Below are positions 11,505-23,299 of a stretch of 64,000 nt of DNA, piece after piece. The notes under the pieces were generated by a model. That model had not been told where the DNA came from. It ran no database searches and worked only from the letters and a program-made list of their open reading frames with translations. The first letter of the stretch is position 1, and each line of letters begins with the position of its first letter. A program made the translations under genes and the position numbers. Origin of the DNA: Apium graveolens (Eukaryota; Streptophyta; Magnoliopsida; Apiales; Apiaceae); NCBI RefSeq assembly GCF_009905375.1, contig NC_133653.1:85290079-85354078 (forward strand), in the 5' to 3' direction.

Positions 11505-14500
11505 AGCTACAACATCAACGGGAAGATGCGGGCCGCTTCCCACGCGCTTGCGCTGGGTCTGCTTGAGTCTGGTCATCTTTTCTAACTGTTGTTGTGTGAT
11601 GAAGAAATGAAGCAAGAGTGAGCATTACAGCTCGCAAGATAATATATAGTGTAAACAATAATGCAAGTATCTAAATGCATAACTTACTAGAATCCTTTAT
11701 CAAGTGTAAGGTAATTACTTACTGGATATAAGCTTAAAGGAAGATGAATTTACCAATTACTTTACTATACTTATACTATTTTTAGAAATCTACTTGAACT
11801 ACCACTGTTCAAAAATATAATAAGTTTCAAAAGTTTGTCCCATAGATGAGACCATAAGTTAAGACTTGAATAGATTCAATCTTTGAATTAATTTTTAAAG
11901 GAAATGAAGTTATGAGATACTTCATTCAATGGAAACACCATTATAACTGTTTGACCCTTGTCAATGCTTCGGCAATCACCCATTCGTAGCCTTTCGATCG
12001 AAATGCTCCGGGTAGTGTTGCAGAAATATCCAACTGGATGATGAACTCATTACGGGAGTTTGTCGCGCCAGGAAGACCACTTATGATGATCAGTCGCAGT
12101 AGTGCAACCCCACCATTTTCTACATGTAGAGGAGAACCTGTCGGATTTACTTGCTAACCGAACACTGGACTCCTAAGGAATGGACCGTCTTAGCGGAACT
12201 TCCGGGCCATTTGGGCCAATATAATAAGGCTAGGCCGGCGCCACTCGACCACTTACGCCACTCCTAGTTCAGATGAAATCCATGACTCTGAAATGTAAAG
12301 CCCGTCCCCATTTTCCCCAAGTAGAAACTTGTTGATACGGCTCCACCAAGAAGTCGTATCTAGTTGGAAAGGAAAATTCACCGATATTTCCCAGGCGATG
12401 CCTGTTAATGGATTAACTTGTTCCAAGAATTTTACTTCCCGAGTGTAGGGTAAGTAATCAAAAACTCTTTTATCAGAATAGCAACCTTGTTGCGAATATA
12501 AAATACACCACAGAGCCGGATCCCTCAGATTTTGAGCGAGTATTTAAATCCCCTTCGAAAGGAGGATCTTAAATATAAAAATGAGTTTTGGGATCCGCCC
12601 TAACCTTTAAAATCATTTTGAAGACTCGAAAACATTTTTAAGAATGCTTGGAGTGATGCTGATTTAATAAAATAAATCAGTCCCAATATATTAGAAAATA
12701 TCTGAATATTATTATTTAAATAATATTCCCATAAAGAATAATCTTTATAAAAATAATTGGAGTAGAAGTTTAAAACTTATACTTGAAATGAATATTAAAT
12801 AACCAAAGATATACTTATACGAAAGTATTAACTTTATTTGAATAATCAAAAGTGAGTTTGATTATCGACACATTATTCTTTAATAAAATAAAGAATATTA
12901 ATTAGTAAATAATCGGAGTCATAAGTCCTCGAATGAATATTCAAATAATAATATTCATTAAATAAAATAAACGGAGTCATATGTCCTCGAATGAATATTC
13001 AAAATAATATTCATTAATAAAATAAACGGAGTCATAAGCCCTCGAATGAATATTCAAAATAATATTCATTAATAAAATAAAGTTATCGAATAAACCTTAT
13101 TCGATTCATAGTTTTGAAAACTATATCTATATATATATATAAATATATATAATATACTCGGGAACATCGACTCCCGGTTTTAGAAAATGTTCACCTTTGG
13201 GTCCCCTATACTAAGGGTATACGCAACTACTGCTTATCTCTAGCATATGTATTATGCAACTTATAAGCAATTGAATCAACAATATATATCAAGATTACGA
13301 AATAGACATGCATATATACCATATCACATGCTCCAATATATCGCAAGATATGCTAATTAACCACCATGCATCTATCACAAGATAATGCATATACAAATGT
13401 ATACATCACAACAACAGTATAACGGGTAGAAAACTTGCCTGAGCGACTGGGGGTGATAAATGGCTTGGGACGAGTCTGGTAACCTATAAACAACATATAA
13501 GTTGGAATTAAACCAAAGTCGCTTATGAATCTATATTTTAACCAATTAGACCCTAAAGTTCGCTTTTGCGCGTAACGATTCACTTAAGTCGCTCGAGTAC
13601 CCTCGGCTCCACCATTTTGAATAAATTAACCATTAAGGGTTTTAAGGCGATTCTTTCGCGAGTACCTTACCAACTGCATAATACACTTCACATAAATGTT
13701 TCATACTCCAATTAGTCCTTTAAGGTTTTTAACCTATGTTTCAAAGTAAGGCGAGTGGTAATGGTTCGTTCACGAAACGCCGTTACTTAAAACGGTCGTT
13801 TCTCCTAAACCGTATTTCGGATTCAAACGAACCACATATCAAAACGAAGCTCATAACATGAACTATCTAATAATGGCAATGGTCAAAACCTAACAGTGAG
13901 TTTTCGGGTCCTGATGTTAAGAACAAAAATAGTCTAAAGTAAATCGGACATTACGACGGCTATGTTTACGCGATTACCAATTTTTATTCTACTCCAAATC
14001 AACCACAAACCAACCACAATTCAACCATACAACCAAACTCCATCCATACATCACTACAACAGTCCCAACACCTCAAGTTTTCCAATTTATATTAATCTCA
14101 AACATGAACTAAAACTATTCTTAAGTTTCTTAACTAATAACCAAGATTTACAACTCCAAAAACATCAGAAAACCAACTAATCTCTACATATTCAAACACC
14201 ATGCTTCTCATGAACTATACTACTCATAATAAGCTCTTAATATTCAATAAAAAAGCTAGGTTAAGAGATTATACCTTCCTTGTGAGTAGGAGTAACTAAT
14301 TAGCTTGGAATCACCCTTGAAAGTCCTTACCCAAGCTTAATCTAAACAAAAACTCAAGAACAAAAATTTAAGTTCTTGAAAAACACTATTCACCCTCTTC
14401 TTCCATGAATTTTAGGAAGATATTGTGAAGGAATTTGAAGCTTAAACTTATAAGATAGCTATATCTATGCATAAGGAGTCTTAGATAATTACCTCACTAA

Positions 14501-15243
14501 TTAATGAAGCTTGGAACTTGGATTTTGGTTTTTTTCTTCTTCAAATGGAAAAGAGGCCGAGAGCTTTTCTTGAAGAAAAGTGAAGTCAACTTGTGTTTTG
14601 GTGAAATGATTTGTTGGTTGGTTGTTTTTAGCTTTTATTTTAATTATTTACCTTTTATCCATGGTGATTTTTGTGTGGTTCTTAATCAACCAACAACACA
14701 CTTCTCTTTGGTCATGCTTAGGTCATCAATCCTATGTCATCTTCCCATGCTTGTCCTCTTCTTATTGGTTTGATGACATCATCCTTACTAACCTCTTTGA
14801 TTAGCTTCTAATTACTTGGCAACTGACCGATGATCTTTTATACGTGATCTGTTATACGGTTCGCTTAACTTTCGTTTTTGTTTATCGTTTGAGGGATCAT
14901 ACCTGGGATCTTATTACTTGGGTTTCCTTAACCTTTCTCAATACATTATATTCCTTTTATGATCCTCTCTTATAATCCTTGAATTTAAATCCTTTTTATC
15001 CTTTACCTTATACTCAATTCTTTCGGTATCTGGTGGATTTTCGGGAAAAATCAAAGTGTTTGAATTTGGATTCTGACGATCTTTACATACACTTATATAT
15101 CATATAGATTACTAATAAGATCTCAGAATAACAATAAAAGAACCCCTACATAGTATGGTATGAAAAGTTTTCTTATGCAGCAATATCAGCAAAAACACTA
15201 TTCATAAGGGTTACAAAAAGTTCAAAATTTTGGGGTTATTACA
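11505..15243 (-). repeat. 5' LTR of element A, missing its U5 end
   Basis: It matches 1192-4900 over its whole length and ends at 15243 with the LTR terminus. The copy of 868-1191 (U5 side) is missing; the match stops just beyond the sequence GATGTTGTAGCT of the minus strand. Minisatellite units start at 12914, 12972 and 13027. Small indels separate the two LTRs, for example extra bases near 13880-13894 and 14832-14850 in this copy. Confidence 0.88.
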
Positions 15244-16487
15244 GTAATAATCATCCATCATCTTCCTATCCTCACGAAGCGTCCAAAGAATCTTCCTAAA
15301 AAATCCATTTACTGCCAGCAAAACAACAGGGCGCTCCCTAATATCCATATAAGTGATCTTCATAATTTTGTCCCAATTTTGTCCAATTGACCTGATTTTC
15401 ACCTGAATATTGCTTGTACCAAATTTTGTGCATAACAATAACCTTTATTAATAAACGAAACCTTTTTTAAGTGGTACTTTGATTTCACTTATTTTTTGAT
15501 TCCACCACCTTTTGGTTCACATGCTGAGAATTAAAATTCATAAATTTAGAGTATTTTATTGGTGTTGTTGTTGTGAATGCAGGGCGTCCACCACTATTAA
15601 GAAGTGGAAACCAATTAAAACAAGTCAAAGTTATAAATATTTGTGCTTATTGTGTGTCCATAGGCACACTACAGAAAAGTTATTTATAATTCATGTTATA
15701 ACTTTAAGTGTTTTATTTTTATCCTTTTTGATTCCTATATAACTTTTAATTCTATATGTTTTATTTTTATCTATTTTTTGAATTTTATAAGCCATGCTTT
15801 TGGGAAACCATCTTTTAAGGGGTATTTTGGTTTCACCCAATTTTGGTTTTATCCCTTTTTGTTTTCACGAACTTTTGGTTTCACCTCTTTTTAAATCTTA
15901 CTATAGCTCTAAATATGTCATTTTTATTCTTTTTTTTATTCCTATTTGACTTATAATTCTATATGTTATATTTTACCCATTTTTGATTCTTATATACCGC
16001 ATATTTTTATTATTTTTTATATAAACAGAATCGTATATACATTGTAATTTCTAGATTCATACCTATAAAATTATATGTTAGCACCAAATGCAAATTTATA
16101 CATACATACATACATACATAAAGAAAATTTTATAAGAAAAAAATATGCGATCACAAACTATGTAAAAATGCAAATCCAGTTAACAATAAGAAATCTAATA
16201 TGCAAGTACTTAATAATGTTGATTTAATATTTTGTTAAATTATCCGTCAATCGTGTTGCTCATTACTTGGCTAAAGTTTCGATATAAAATATTAGTTATG
16301 TCTTTTTGAACAACAAATACATAATAATGTTGAATTTATTATTCTAATAATATTTGAGTTAATGAAACCACATATAATTCCAAAAGAATAATTGTAATAA
16401 TCGTACAATTTAATTTATTATATATTTTATATTATATTGATAATAAATTTATATAATTATTATTTAATATTAATATTTTGATCTCGG
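15244..16487. other. AT-rich region without a supported gene
   Basis: It starts with the right-hand target duplication of element A (gtaat). The first few tens of bases can be loosely aligned to D's LTR (36270 onward) as the rest of element E's LTR, but the match fades quickly. A minus-strand ORF of 75 codons ends in the LTR at 15211 and starts at 15438; its part outside the LTR (FFRKILWTLREDRKMMDDYY) has a protein-like composition but I do not recognise it. A (TACA)n microsatellite lies at 16098-16120. Nothing else stands out. Confidence 0.5.
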
Positions 16488-16514
16488 CCCGTGCTTCACA
16501 AGGGTTATAACTAG
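16488..16514 (+). mobile_element. Helitron-like 3' terminus
   Basis: A GC-rich hairpin (CCCGTG loop CACAAGGG) followed after a short spacer by CTAG and a T, the layout of a Helitron 3' end (hairpin, then CTRR, inserted before T). The same kind of terminus occurs at 17160 and 18792 on the other strand. I could not locate the matching 5' TC end upstream. Confidence 0.5.
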
Positions 16515-16530
16515 TAATTAAAATACCCAA

Positions 16531-16904
16531 GAGCAAGTTCAATATTAGATGGAAAATGATTATAGCCATTGCTATAATATGACAACGAATAGTGATTTTT
16601 GGTGCTCAAATAGCACATGCTCTCCAATACTAGTTATATTTTACAATTAAATAATTTCATATTTAGCTAACATTTTATCGAACTCATTCACTTTATTTTA
16701 AAGATATTTTTTTTGCCCCCCATTATTAGTTATTTGATGATGTGGCAAGAATAATTATAGTTATTCTTGGTCTCAAATATAAGACCAAGTATCCATTTAT
16801 GCATTTATTCCTTAACGTATAGCTATACATTGGGGTTGAATTTTATGACTTTAGTCCTATATTACAGCTATTGGACTAAATATAGTTATGACTTGGACTT
16901 GCTC
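16531..16904. mobile_element. MITE of about 374 bp with GAGCAAGT termini
   Basis: The left end GAGCAAGTTCAA and the right end TTGGACTTGCTC are inverted repeats over 12 bases with one mismatch. The interior is AT-rich and noncoding, with further complementary blocks. The target duplication is not clear, so the superfamily is uncertain. Confidence 0.55.
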
Positions 16905-17159
16905 AGGAATGTTGATCACAATAGTTAGGGAATTTTTAGGGATGCGTTTAAGTATTGAATTTCGTTAACTCATCTGTATTATGTCATCTTTTAGCATTTA
17001 ATATTACTATTAATTTCCAAAATTTGAATAAATCGTATCTTTATCATGGATTAAATATATCGATTCCCAAATTCTTAAGAAAATAAGTTATATTTACGAA
17101 AATGATTCAGGAAAAAAGATATTTACCAATAAAAATAAGTGTTTGTGTATTAATGACAA

Positions 17160-17190
17160 CTAGCTCTATAACCCGTGCAATGCACGAACA
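17160..17190 (-). mobile_element. Helitron-like 3' terminus (minus strand)
   Basis: Read on the minus strand, the hairpin CGTGC-ATT-GCACG is followed after about ten bases by CTAG and T (17163-17159). This is the same terminus type as the better-delimited Helitron at 18792-19177. The 5' end is not identified. Confidence 0.5.
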
Positions 17191-17594
17191 TACTTTAAAT
17201 TGTGCTAATTGAAACTATTTTCGTTGTAATTGTTGACGATATATTTATGCTGTTACCTAATGGATAAATTATTTATTTATTTATGCATATGAGCACGAGT
17301 GATTGAGGTATGTTTGCAATGGTGCATTCGCAGGAAGTAATAAATTATGTTAGTATACATTTTTTTGCCACTTCATAATAAAATGTTATTTGTAATATGT
17401 TAATGCTTAAAAATTAAAATAAATACAAGTGATTATGCGTGCCTGATGTATATCAATCACTCTAAATATAAATAATTATTTTTTGTTTTTTAATTATTTA
17501 ATGTGTTTATGTGTTAGATCTGTGATTGATGAGTCATACTATATAGGCAATTGACGTTAGTACTGTAAGTTTACTCACTGAATGACATTAGATA

Positions 17595-17778
17595 CTCCCC
17601 GTCCTAATAATTTTATATTTTGGGATGTTTCAACAGATTGTTAAAATTTTCAAAATAACATATTATCTTTATAATTGCTTCAAAATTTACCCCCGCTTTC
17701 TTAATTTTCTTCAACACAATTCATTTTTGTAATCTTTATTTCTAACAACGATGTTAACAACCAATAGGACGGTGAGAG
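17595..17778. mobile_element. Stowaway-like MITE, 184 bp
   Basis: The ends CTCCCCGTCCTAAT and ATAGGACGGTGAGAG form a terminal inverted repeat of the Stowaway type (CTCCCTCCGTCC consensus), flanked by TA on both sides (17593-17594, 17779-17780). Noncoding inside. Its right end is copied again near 18260-18290 by the local tandem duplication. Confidence 0.7.
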
Positions 17779-18573
17779 TATATGATATATTTCATAGAAT
17801 GATTAATAGTGAAGTATAAATCGTACATATATGTTTAAATAATTTATTTTAATTTTTATTTTATTGAATTTAATATAATATTTCACGGTTTTATTATGTT
17901 TGAGGACGAGGTTAGATTGATGACAAATAAGAATGCACGAGTATGTATATGTGTGGGTGTCCATGTATTAATTTATATATGTATATATTTATTATATGTA
18001 TGCATGTATATATATATGTATGTATGTATGCATGCATGCATACATGCATGTATGTATGTATATATGTATGTATTTATTTATTTATGTATGTATATATATA
18101 TATATGTATGTATGTATGTATATATGTATGCACATATTAATTATACAACAATTGATAATTTTTAATAAATGAATGACGAGATGAATTAAATATTATATAA
18201 ATATTAATATAGGGATATAATTATTATATAAATTAATTTGCTAAACAAACCCTATAACAATGTTAACAACCTATGGGACGGTATAAGTATATGATATATG
18301 TCTCATAATTATTAATAGTGAAGTATAAATCGTACATATATTTATAAATAATTTATTTTATTTTTTATTTCATATAATTTGATATAATATTTGGCCATTT
18401 CATTGTGTCAGAGGACGATGTTAAATTGATGACATATAAGAATATATGAATATGCATCTATTTAAGTATGTGTGTATATGTGTATATATGTGTGTGTGTA
18501 TGTGTGTATGCATGTATGTATGTGGATGCATGTAAGTATGTATGTAAGTATGTATTGTATGTATGTATGTATG

Positions 18574-18604
<31 letters not shown>

Positions 18605-18720
18605 ATGTATATATTTATGGTTTGTATGTATGTACATATTAATTATACAATAATTGATAATTTTTAATAATTGAATGATAAGATGAAATAAATAATATAT
18701 ATATATATATATATGTATAA
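17749..18720. repeat. About 508 bp tandem duplication with (TATG)n microsatellites
   Basis: The block starting at 17749 (ACGATGTTAACAACC) recurs at 18257 (ACAATGTTAACAACC) and stays alignable through AGTGAAGTATAAATCGTACATATA, the GAGGACGA block, a (TATG)n tract and the ACAATTGATAATTTTTAATAA block. The microsatellite tracts (about 17995-18135 and 18465-18635) differ in length and motif mix. The first contains GCATGCATGCATGCATACATGCATG-like palindromic sequence. ORFs over these tracts are artefacts of the repeat. Confidence 0.85.
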
Positions 18721-18782
18721 CAATGTAGGGGTTTGTTCATCATATTAATTAAATTGTTCATCAAAACCCCCATGTTGTTGTA
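18721..18782. repeat. Imperfect inverted repeat (hairpin)
   Basis: ACAATGTAGGGGTTTGTTCATCA on the left pairs imperfectly with TGTTCATCAAAACCCCCATGTTGTTGT on the right, giving arms of about 28 bases around an AT-rich loop. It may be a relic of a short MITE. A related stretch lies near 18238-18262. Confidence 0.5.
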
Positions 18783-18791
18783 TTATATATA

Positions 18792-19177
18792 CTAGCTTAA
18801 ATCCCGTGTGATGCACGGGTTTTCGTTAATATTTTAAATTTTTATTTATCCCGTTATATTATATATTTAAAATATTTATATAAATATATAATGATTATAA
18901 ATTTATAATAAAATAATAAATAATATGTGGTCGTAATTTAGTAGAATAAATAGACTATTTTTAGTAGTTTAACAATTTAGTAGTTTAACGGATATATAAT
19001 ATTATTTATTTATTTTTTAATAATAGGATAAGTTGTATTCTTAATTTATTATGATAAGTAGACTATGTTTAGTAGTTTATTGGATATATAACACTATTTT
19101 TTTTGTAATAATCAAAATTAGGAGATAACCGTTGAACCAAATTACACTCCATTCTGGTTATTATAGTATAGTATAGA
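18792..19177 (-). mobile_element. Short non-autonomous Helitron, 386 bp
   Basis: Read on the minus strand it starts at 19177 with TCTATACTATACTATAATAACC, a typical plant Helitron 5' end, preceded by A. It ends at 18792 with CTAG followed by T, with the perfect hairpin CCCGTG/CACGGG (18803-18808, 18814-18819) just inside the 3' end. There is no target duplication, as expected for rolling-circle transposons inserting between A and T. It has no coding capacity. Confidence 0.75.
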
Positions 19178-19281
19178 TAATAGATTTATATAATTATCGT
19201 GTAAATTTATAAATTTTAATATAGTATTTAATTTTTAATAATAGCTCAGAGGAAATTTTAGAGCCTATGTCCGTCGTTGGG

Positions 19282-19996
19282 TGTAATATCCCGTAATTTT
19301 TAGAATTAGATTAATATAAGAATAATATAAAAAAAGGATTAAAATTGGATAAAAATTAGGATTTAAAATTTAAATTAGACCAATGGGCCTAAAATTCGGA
19401 TCATATTCTAATATGGATAACTTGTAGGTTAAGATATAGGGTTTTATCTCGTTATAAATACATCTTATTGGTCTTCCTCGCTTTTTGTATCAAAATTCAT
19501 AGGGCTCTTCTCAGCATAAATCAGCAATCTTGTAAAATTTATAGAAAATTCATCGCAATTCATAATTTGTTGATTCTAGACTTTTCGAAAAGGTCTTTTC
19601 GTTCTCTACAACTTTCGTATTTTGTGTTTTTCAAGATAACATCATTTAGAGTGATAAAAAGGCTATATTCAGATCTGTTTAGGCTATGAGGTAAGTACTT
19701 TTTTACTTACTTTTATTTTCGGAAAAGCTTTGATATTCTGATTTTCGAATTTCGTATAAGATATAAGAATTCTATTTTGAACTGTATAAGAAATAAGATG
19801 TGAGAATCTTTTGAAACCCAGTATCTACATTTTCGAACCCGTTCGTAATTTACACTATAGTTCCAGAACTAGTTTTAGATACCCTTAATAGGCGCACAAG
19901 TGTGCAACTTTAGATACCTAATAAGGGCGCGTAATTATTGAATTTTAAATTCCGACCACTGACAAAGTGTGGTATATGAGAATAAAAAAAAGAATA
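19282..19996 (+). mobile_element. Solo LTR F of a Ty3/gypsy element, left part
   Basis: Starts TGTAATATCCCG at 19282 and continues after element B at 34886, ending GGCTGCCACA at 35321. The flanks TTGGG (19277-19281) and CTGGG (35322-35326) are a 4/5 target duplication. Total LTR length is about 1.15 kb. No internal region or second LTR is present, so this is a solo LTR left by LTR-LTR recombination, or an LTR whose partner is lost. A TATAAATA box at 19453-19460 supports plus orientation. A short ORF at 19468-19689 lies inside the LTR and has no recognised product. Confidence 0.78.
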
Positions 19997-21327
19997 TGTT
20001 AGGAAATGAATTACACACAGGGGGGTGGAATGTGTTTTTGTGTTTTTATGCTTTTCTTGAAGTTTTTATGGTTGTGAACAAAGTGAATTAAATCTTGTAG
20101 TGAGATGTATTACTATTGAAATTAAACGAGCAATAACAGTGAACATAAATTTTTCAAATCTCACTTAATTTTATATTAAAATTAAGAATGTTTTGCTACA
20201 AAATTTCTAGGCTCTTTGTTACTAAAGAGCTTAGCTTCTTCATTGAGAGAAATACAAGATTTTCATATCTAAATTTTTACTTCTAGCAAAGGACCAGTGT
20301 TAACTTTATATCACAGTTAACTACTGGTTTCCACGGTGTATAATAAGACATGCTATTCACTTTAGTAACCCGTCACTAATCATTCAATTTTAGGAAAAGT
20401 ATATCTTCCATTTCTGGCTTAGCATATCTTTGCATAATGTGTTAACTTTGATCTTCCTTTATCAGTTAATCTTTACCCTTGATCTTGCAAACTCTTCAAG
20501 TTGCTTTTTGTAGACCTATCAATCCAACTGGTTGAATTGTTTGTTTATTGTTAATCTTGTATATTGAACTGATCTGCACTTTGTACTTTGAGTTTTACCT
20601 CGAGAACTCCAGTTTGTTATACAGAGAACTTGATATATCGATAAGGTCTTATCGAGATCTCTTATTAATCTATACTTGATTTGACTTGTAGATATCTCTG
20701 AGTTCTCTATAAGAGAATTTAGCTTGTCAAGATCTTTCCACTTTATGTCTTCACTTTGGCTTATAGACATCTCTGAGTTCTTTAGTGATTAATTGACCTA
20801 TCGATAACTCAGAGTTCTTTAGTGATAGTTGACTTATCGATATCTCAGAGTTCTCTAATGATAATTGACTTATCTATATCTCAGAGTTTTCTAATGATAT
20901 TTGACTTGTCGATAACTCTGAGTTCTATACTAAAGAAATGACTTGTCGATATCTCCAATCTTCATGTCTTCAATTGGCTTGTCGATATCTCTTAGTTCTC
21001 TAGTAGCTTTCCTGACTTCTCGATAAATTATTCTGGAGTTCTCGAATGACTTCTCTATAACACTAAATTTGTGACTTTTAGATATCTTGACTTAGAATAT
21101 TTTTCTCAAAACAGATTTATTCAACTCCAAACTTCTTCATAATTCTTCTGAGGCATGATATTCTTGATCTTCTTACAGATAGAATTCTTAGGCTTGATAC
21201 TGTTTAAAGAAAAAGACTCCAGTCTGCTCTTTGACATTTGGAATGCAAACTAAGATTACAATACAACTTAGTTAGGGTTATCAATTTGACTTAGTCTTGT
21301 TATTGTACATGCATGTCTTGCACAACA
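19997..21327 (-). repeat. 3' LTR of element B
   Basis: LTR of 1331 bases, TGTTAGG...CACAACA. It matches 33516-34880 with scattered substitutions; the other copy has an extra stretch around 34765-34795. It contains a 36 bp tandem repeat (about 20795-20945) built on CTTATCGATATCTCAGAGTTCT. Confidence 0.92.
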
Positions 21328-21340
21328 ATCTCCCCCAATT
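21328..21340 (-). other. Polypurine tract of element B
   Basis: On the minus strand AATTGGGGGAGAT abuts the 3' LTR start at 21327. Confidence 0.75.
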
Positions 21341-21603
21341 TGTGAGAAGAGTGCTCAACACAAATTCATGCCTGTTAACAAGACTAAGCCCAAGTTATGA
21401 TGGAAAATAAGATTAATACATAAAAATTGACACAATTACAGCTTTTATACAATAGGGGATTTACAGAGTTTAAATAGTTACAAGCATCAGGTAAAGACTG
21501 TTTTTGCTTCTACTTCTTTTCTAATGAGATCCTTTAAGTAAACAAGAATTTCAAGTTCTTCTACAATAGGTGTCCCACTTAGAGCTTCTACAAGTTTGAT
21601 TTT

Positions 21604-21906
21604 TTATGCCTTTGGGTAACCACTTTCTAGTAAATCAATCCTAAATCTTGGGAATTTGCTAGCGTTAATGTTTAGAAACTTTCCATCCTTAGAGATTCTA
21701 CTCATTCCTTTTGCTTTCAGTTCTTCTGATCTTTTTATGAACATTTCAATCTCCTCATCATACTTCCTTTTTCTTTCCTCATATTCAACCTCATTTCTTT
21801 CTCTTCTTTCCTCTCTTACAATCAACCACTCATCCAAAATTGATCTCCATGCTCTTGTAGCAGAATCCTTATCTTTTAGCAAGCTTATCACTCTTTTGAT
21901 TTCTGT

Positions 21907-21939
<33 letters not shown>

Positions 21940-23096
21940 CATTAAGGTACAACCAAGGAATGTGAAGGACCCATATTCATAGTAAATTCTAAATTCCCTT
22001 AGAGATACAACCCAGACTCTAACTATTTCCTCAACTAGTTGTTGAAAATAATCTTCATCTGAGATGCACCAATGTAAAGGTAGAAAGCCATTTTTCTTGA
22101 AACAATTCCAGAGGGCCCTTTTAGTGACTTCTACTTTTTCTGTAGGCTTGGCTTTCTAAGGTTTTCTCCCAAAAGATTTGTAATTGATTTTGAGTGAAGG
22201 CTTGTCTAAAGGTAATTTGTGATTTTCCTGAGAGATGTTTGGTTTGAGGTGATTGGTGTTTTTAGGAAGGTGTTTGCAGTTTGTTTGTATAGAAACTTTG
22301 GGTTGGAGGTTAGAGGTGGTTTGATGATTGAGGTTGTTGGATTTGAAAGTTGAGCTAGATTTATTTGGATTTTTAGGGTTTGTAGTGGTTCTGAGCCATC
22401 ATGTATTTGTTTGCTTCTCCTTTCTCCTCTCCTTTTACTTTCAACATCCTTCTTCTCATCATCCTTCTTCTCTCCTTGATTCTTGTTCTTGCTTCCAGTT
22501 GCTCTAGAAGCTTGAATTGGATTTGAGCCACAAGGTTTTTGTTTTTCATCCTTCTGCTCATCAACATCCTTGTCTTTTCTTAAATTGTATTGAGTATTTG
22601 GCAGTATGGTGTCAGGATTTGCAAGATATCTTTCCAGGATCTTTATCATCTCCACATCTTCCTGCTTCTTGTTCTTTATGTGCTTTAGATCAGTCTATAG
22701 ATTCATGATCAACTTCATAGATGATTTAACATAATGTTTGGGAACAAGGAAATGTTTAGATTGTTTGGTTGTTGGACAGACATAAACTACTCCTCTGTTT
22801 GGATGGAGATAAGCTTCAGAAAAAGCTGATATATGTGCCTTTTTGAGCTCTTGGAGGAGTTGTGTGTCTTCTAGAATGACTGGATTTACTCTTTCAATCA
22901 TTACATCCAATTCAGATGCTCTTAAAGATTGGAGATTTCCAAGAGTAACCTGAAGACACCTGTCCACACCATCATCATTGATGTTCATGACAATCCTTTT
23001 CTCCAAAAAGTTATCAATTTTCACCACTACCCTTATGAAGTTGATGTTCTTGGCTAAAGCTTTCTTGCAGGTCACATAGTTGTTTTGAAGAGACAC
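21604..23096 (-). pseudogene. Element B accessory region, C-terminal third (broken)
   Basis: Three open stretches in changing frames: 23096-22695 (133 codons), 22655-22206 (149 codons, Lys/Glu-rich low complexity then Pro/Ser/Thr-rich), and 21942-21604 (112 codons, a strongly charged helix with many Glu/Arg). The first contains a pattern (SLRASELDVMIERVNPVILE onwards) that resembles the C-terminal part of element C's accessory ORF (SLSEIWVLLNKVKRSSKLNE near 62880-62940), so I infer homology. A (GA)n tract at 21910-21938 encodes the Ser/Leu run in the last piece. I know of no biochemical function. Confidence 0.6.
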
Positions 23097-23299
23097 TCTT
23101 AGTGCTGCAAGAAGGTCACTAAATTCTTGATCTTGATTGGGTCCTTCTGCAGCCCTGAGAAGTCTTTCTTTTCCAACATCATCATGAGAAGAGCTTTGAC
23201 CAACCTGAATAGGCTCTTTAGCTTTAGATTTTGCTTTAACATCCCTAGATTGTTGGATCCTAGCCTCAATCTCCCCTTAGTCTTGGTGACAGGCATGAG

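Larger units (their letters stand above)
868..15243 (-). mobile_element. Element A: Tekay-type chromovirus (Ty3/gypsy), 14.4 kb
   Basis: A complete insertion flanked by the 5 bp duplication gtaat (863-867, 15244-15248). Read on the minus strand, the right LTR (11505-15243) is the 5' LTR and the left LTR (868-4900) the 3' LTR. Internal order: acidic ORF, gag, zinc knuckles, aspartic protease, RT, RNase H, integrase, chromodomain. The chromodomain and the very long LTRs starting TGTAATAACCCC are typical of the Tekay/Del lineage. It is defective: pol and gag are broken by at least three frame changes, one of them from a 679 bp tandem duplication. The 5' LTR has lost its 3' end and no primer binding site is recognisable. 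The two LTRs differ by scattered substitutions and small indels, so the insertion is older than those of C and D. Confidence 0.93.

Noticed and set aside
17896..18653. ORFs rich in Met/Tyr/Val/Cys
   Set aside because: Translations of (TATG)n microsatellite DNA.
21656..21982. 108-codon plus-strand Ser/Leu-rich ORF
   Set aside because: Antisense to the charged helix of the element B accessory remnant and ends in the (GA)n tract.
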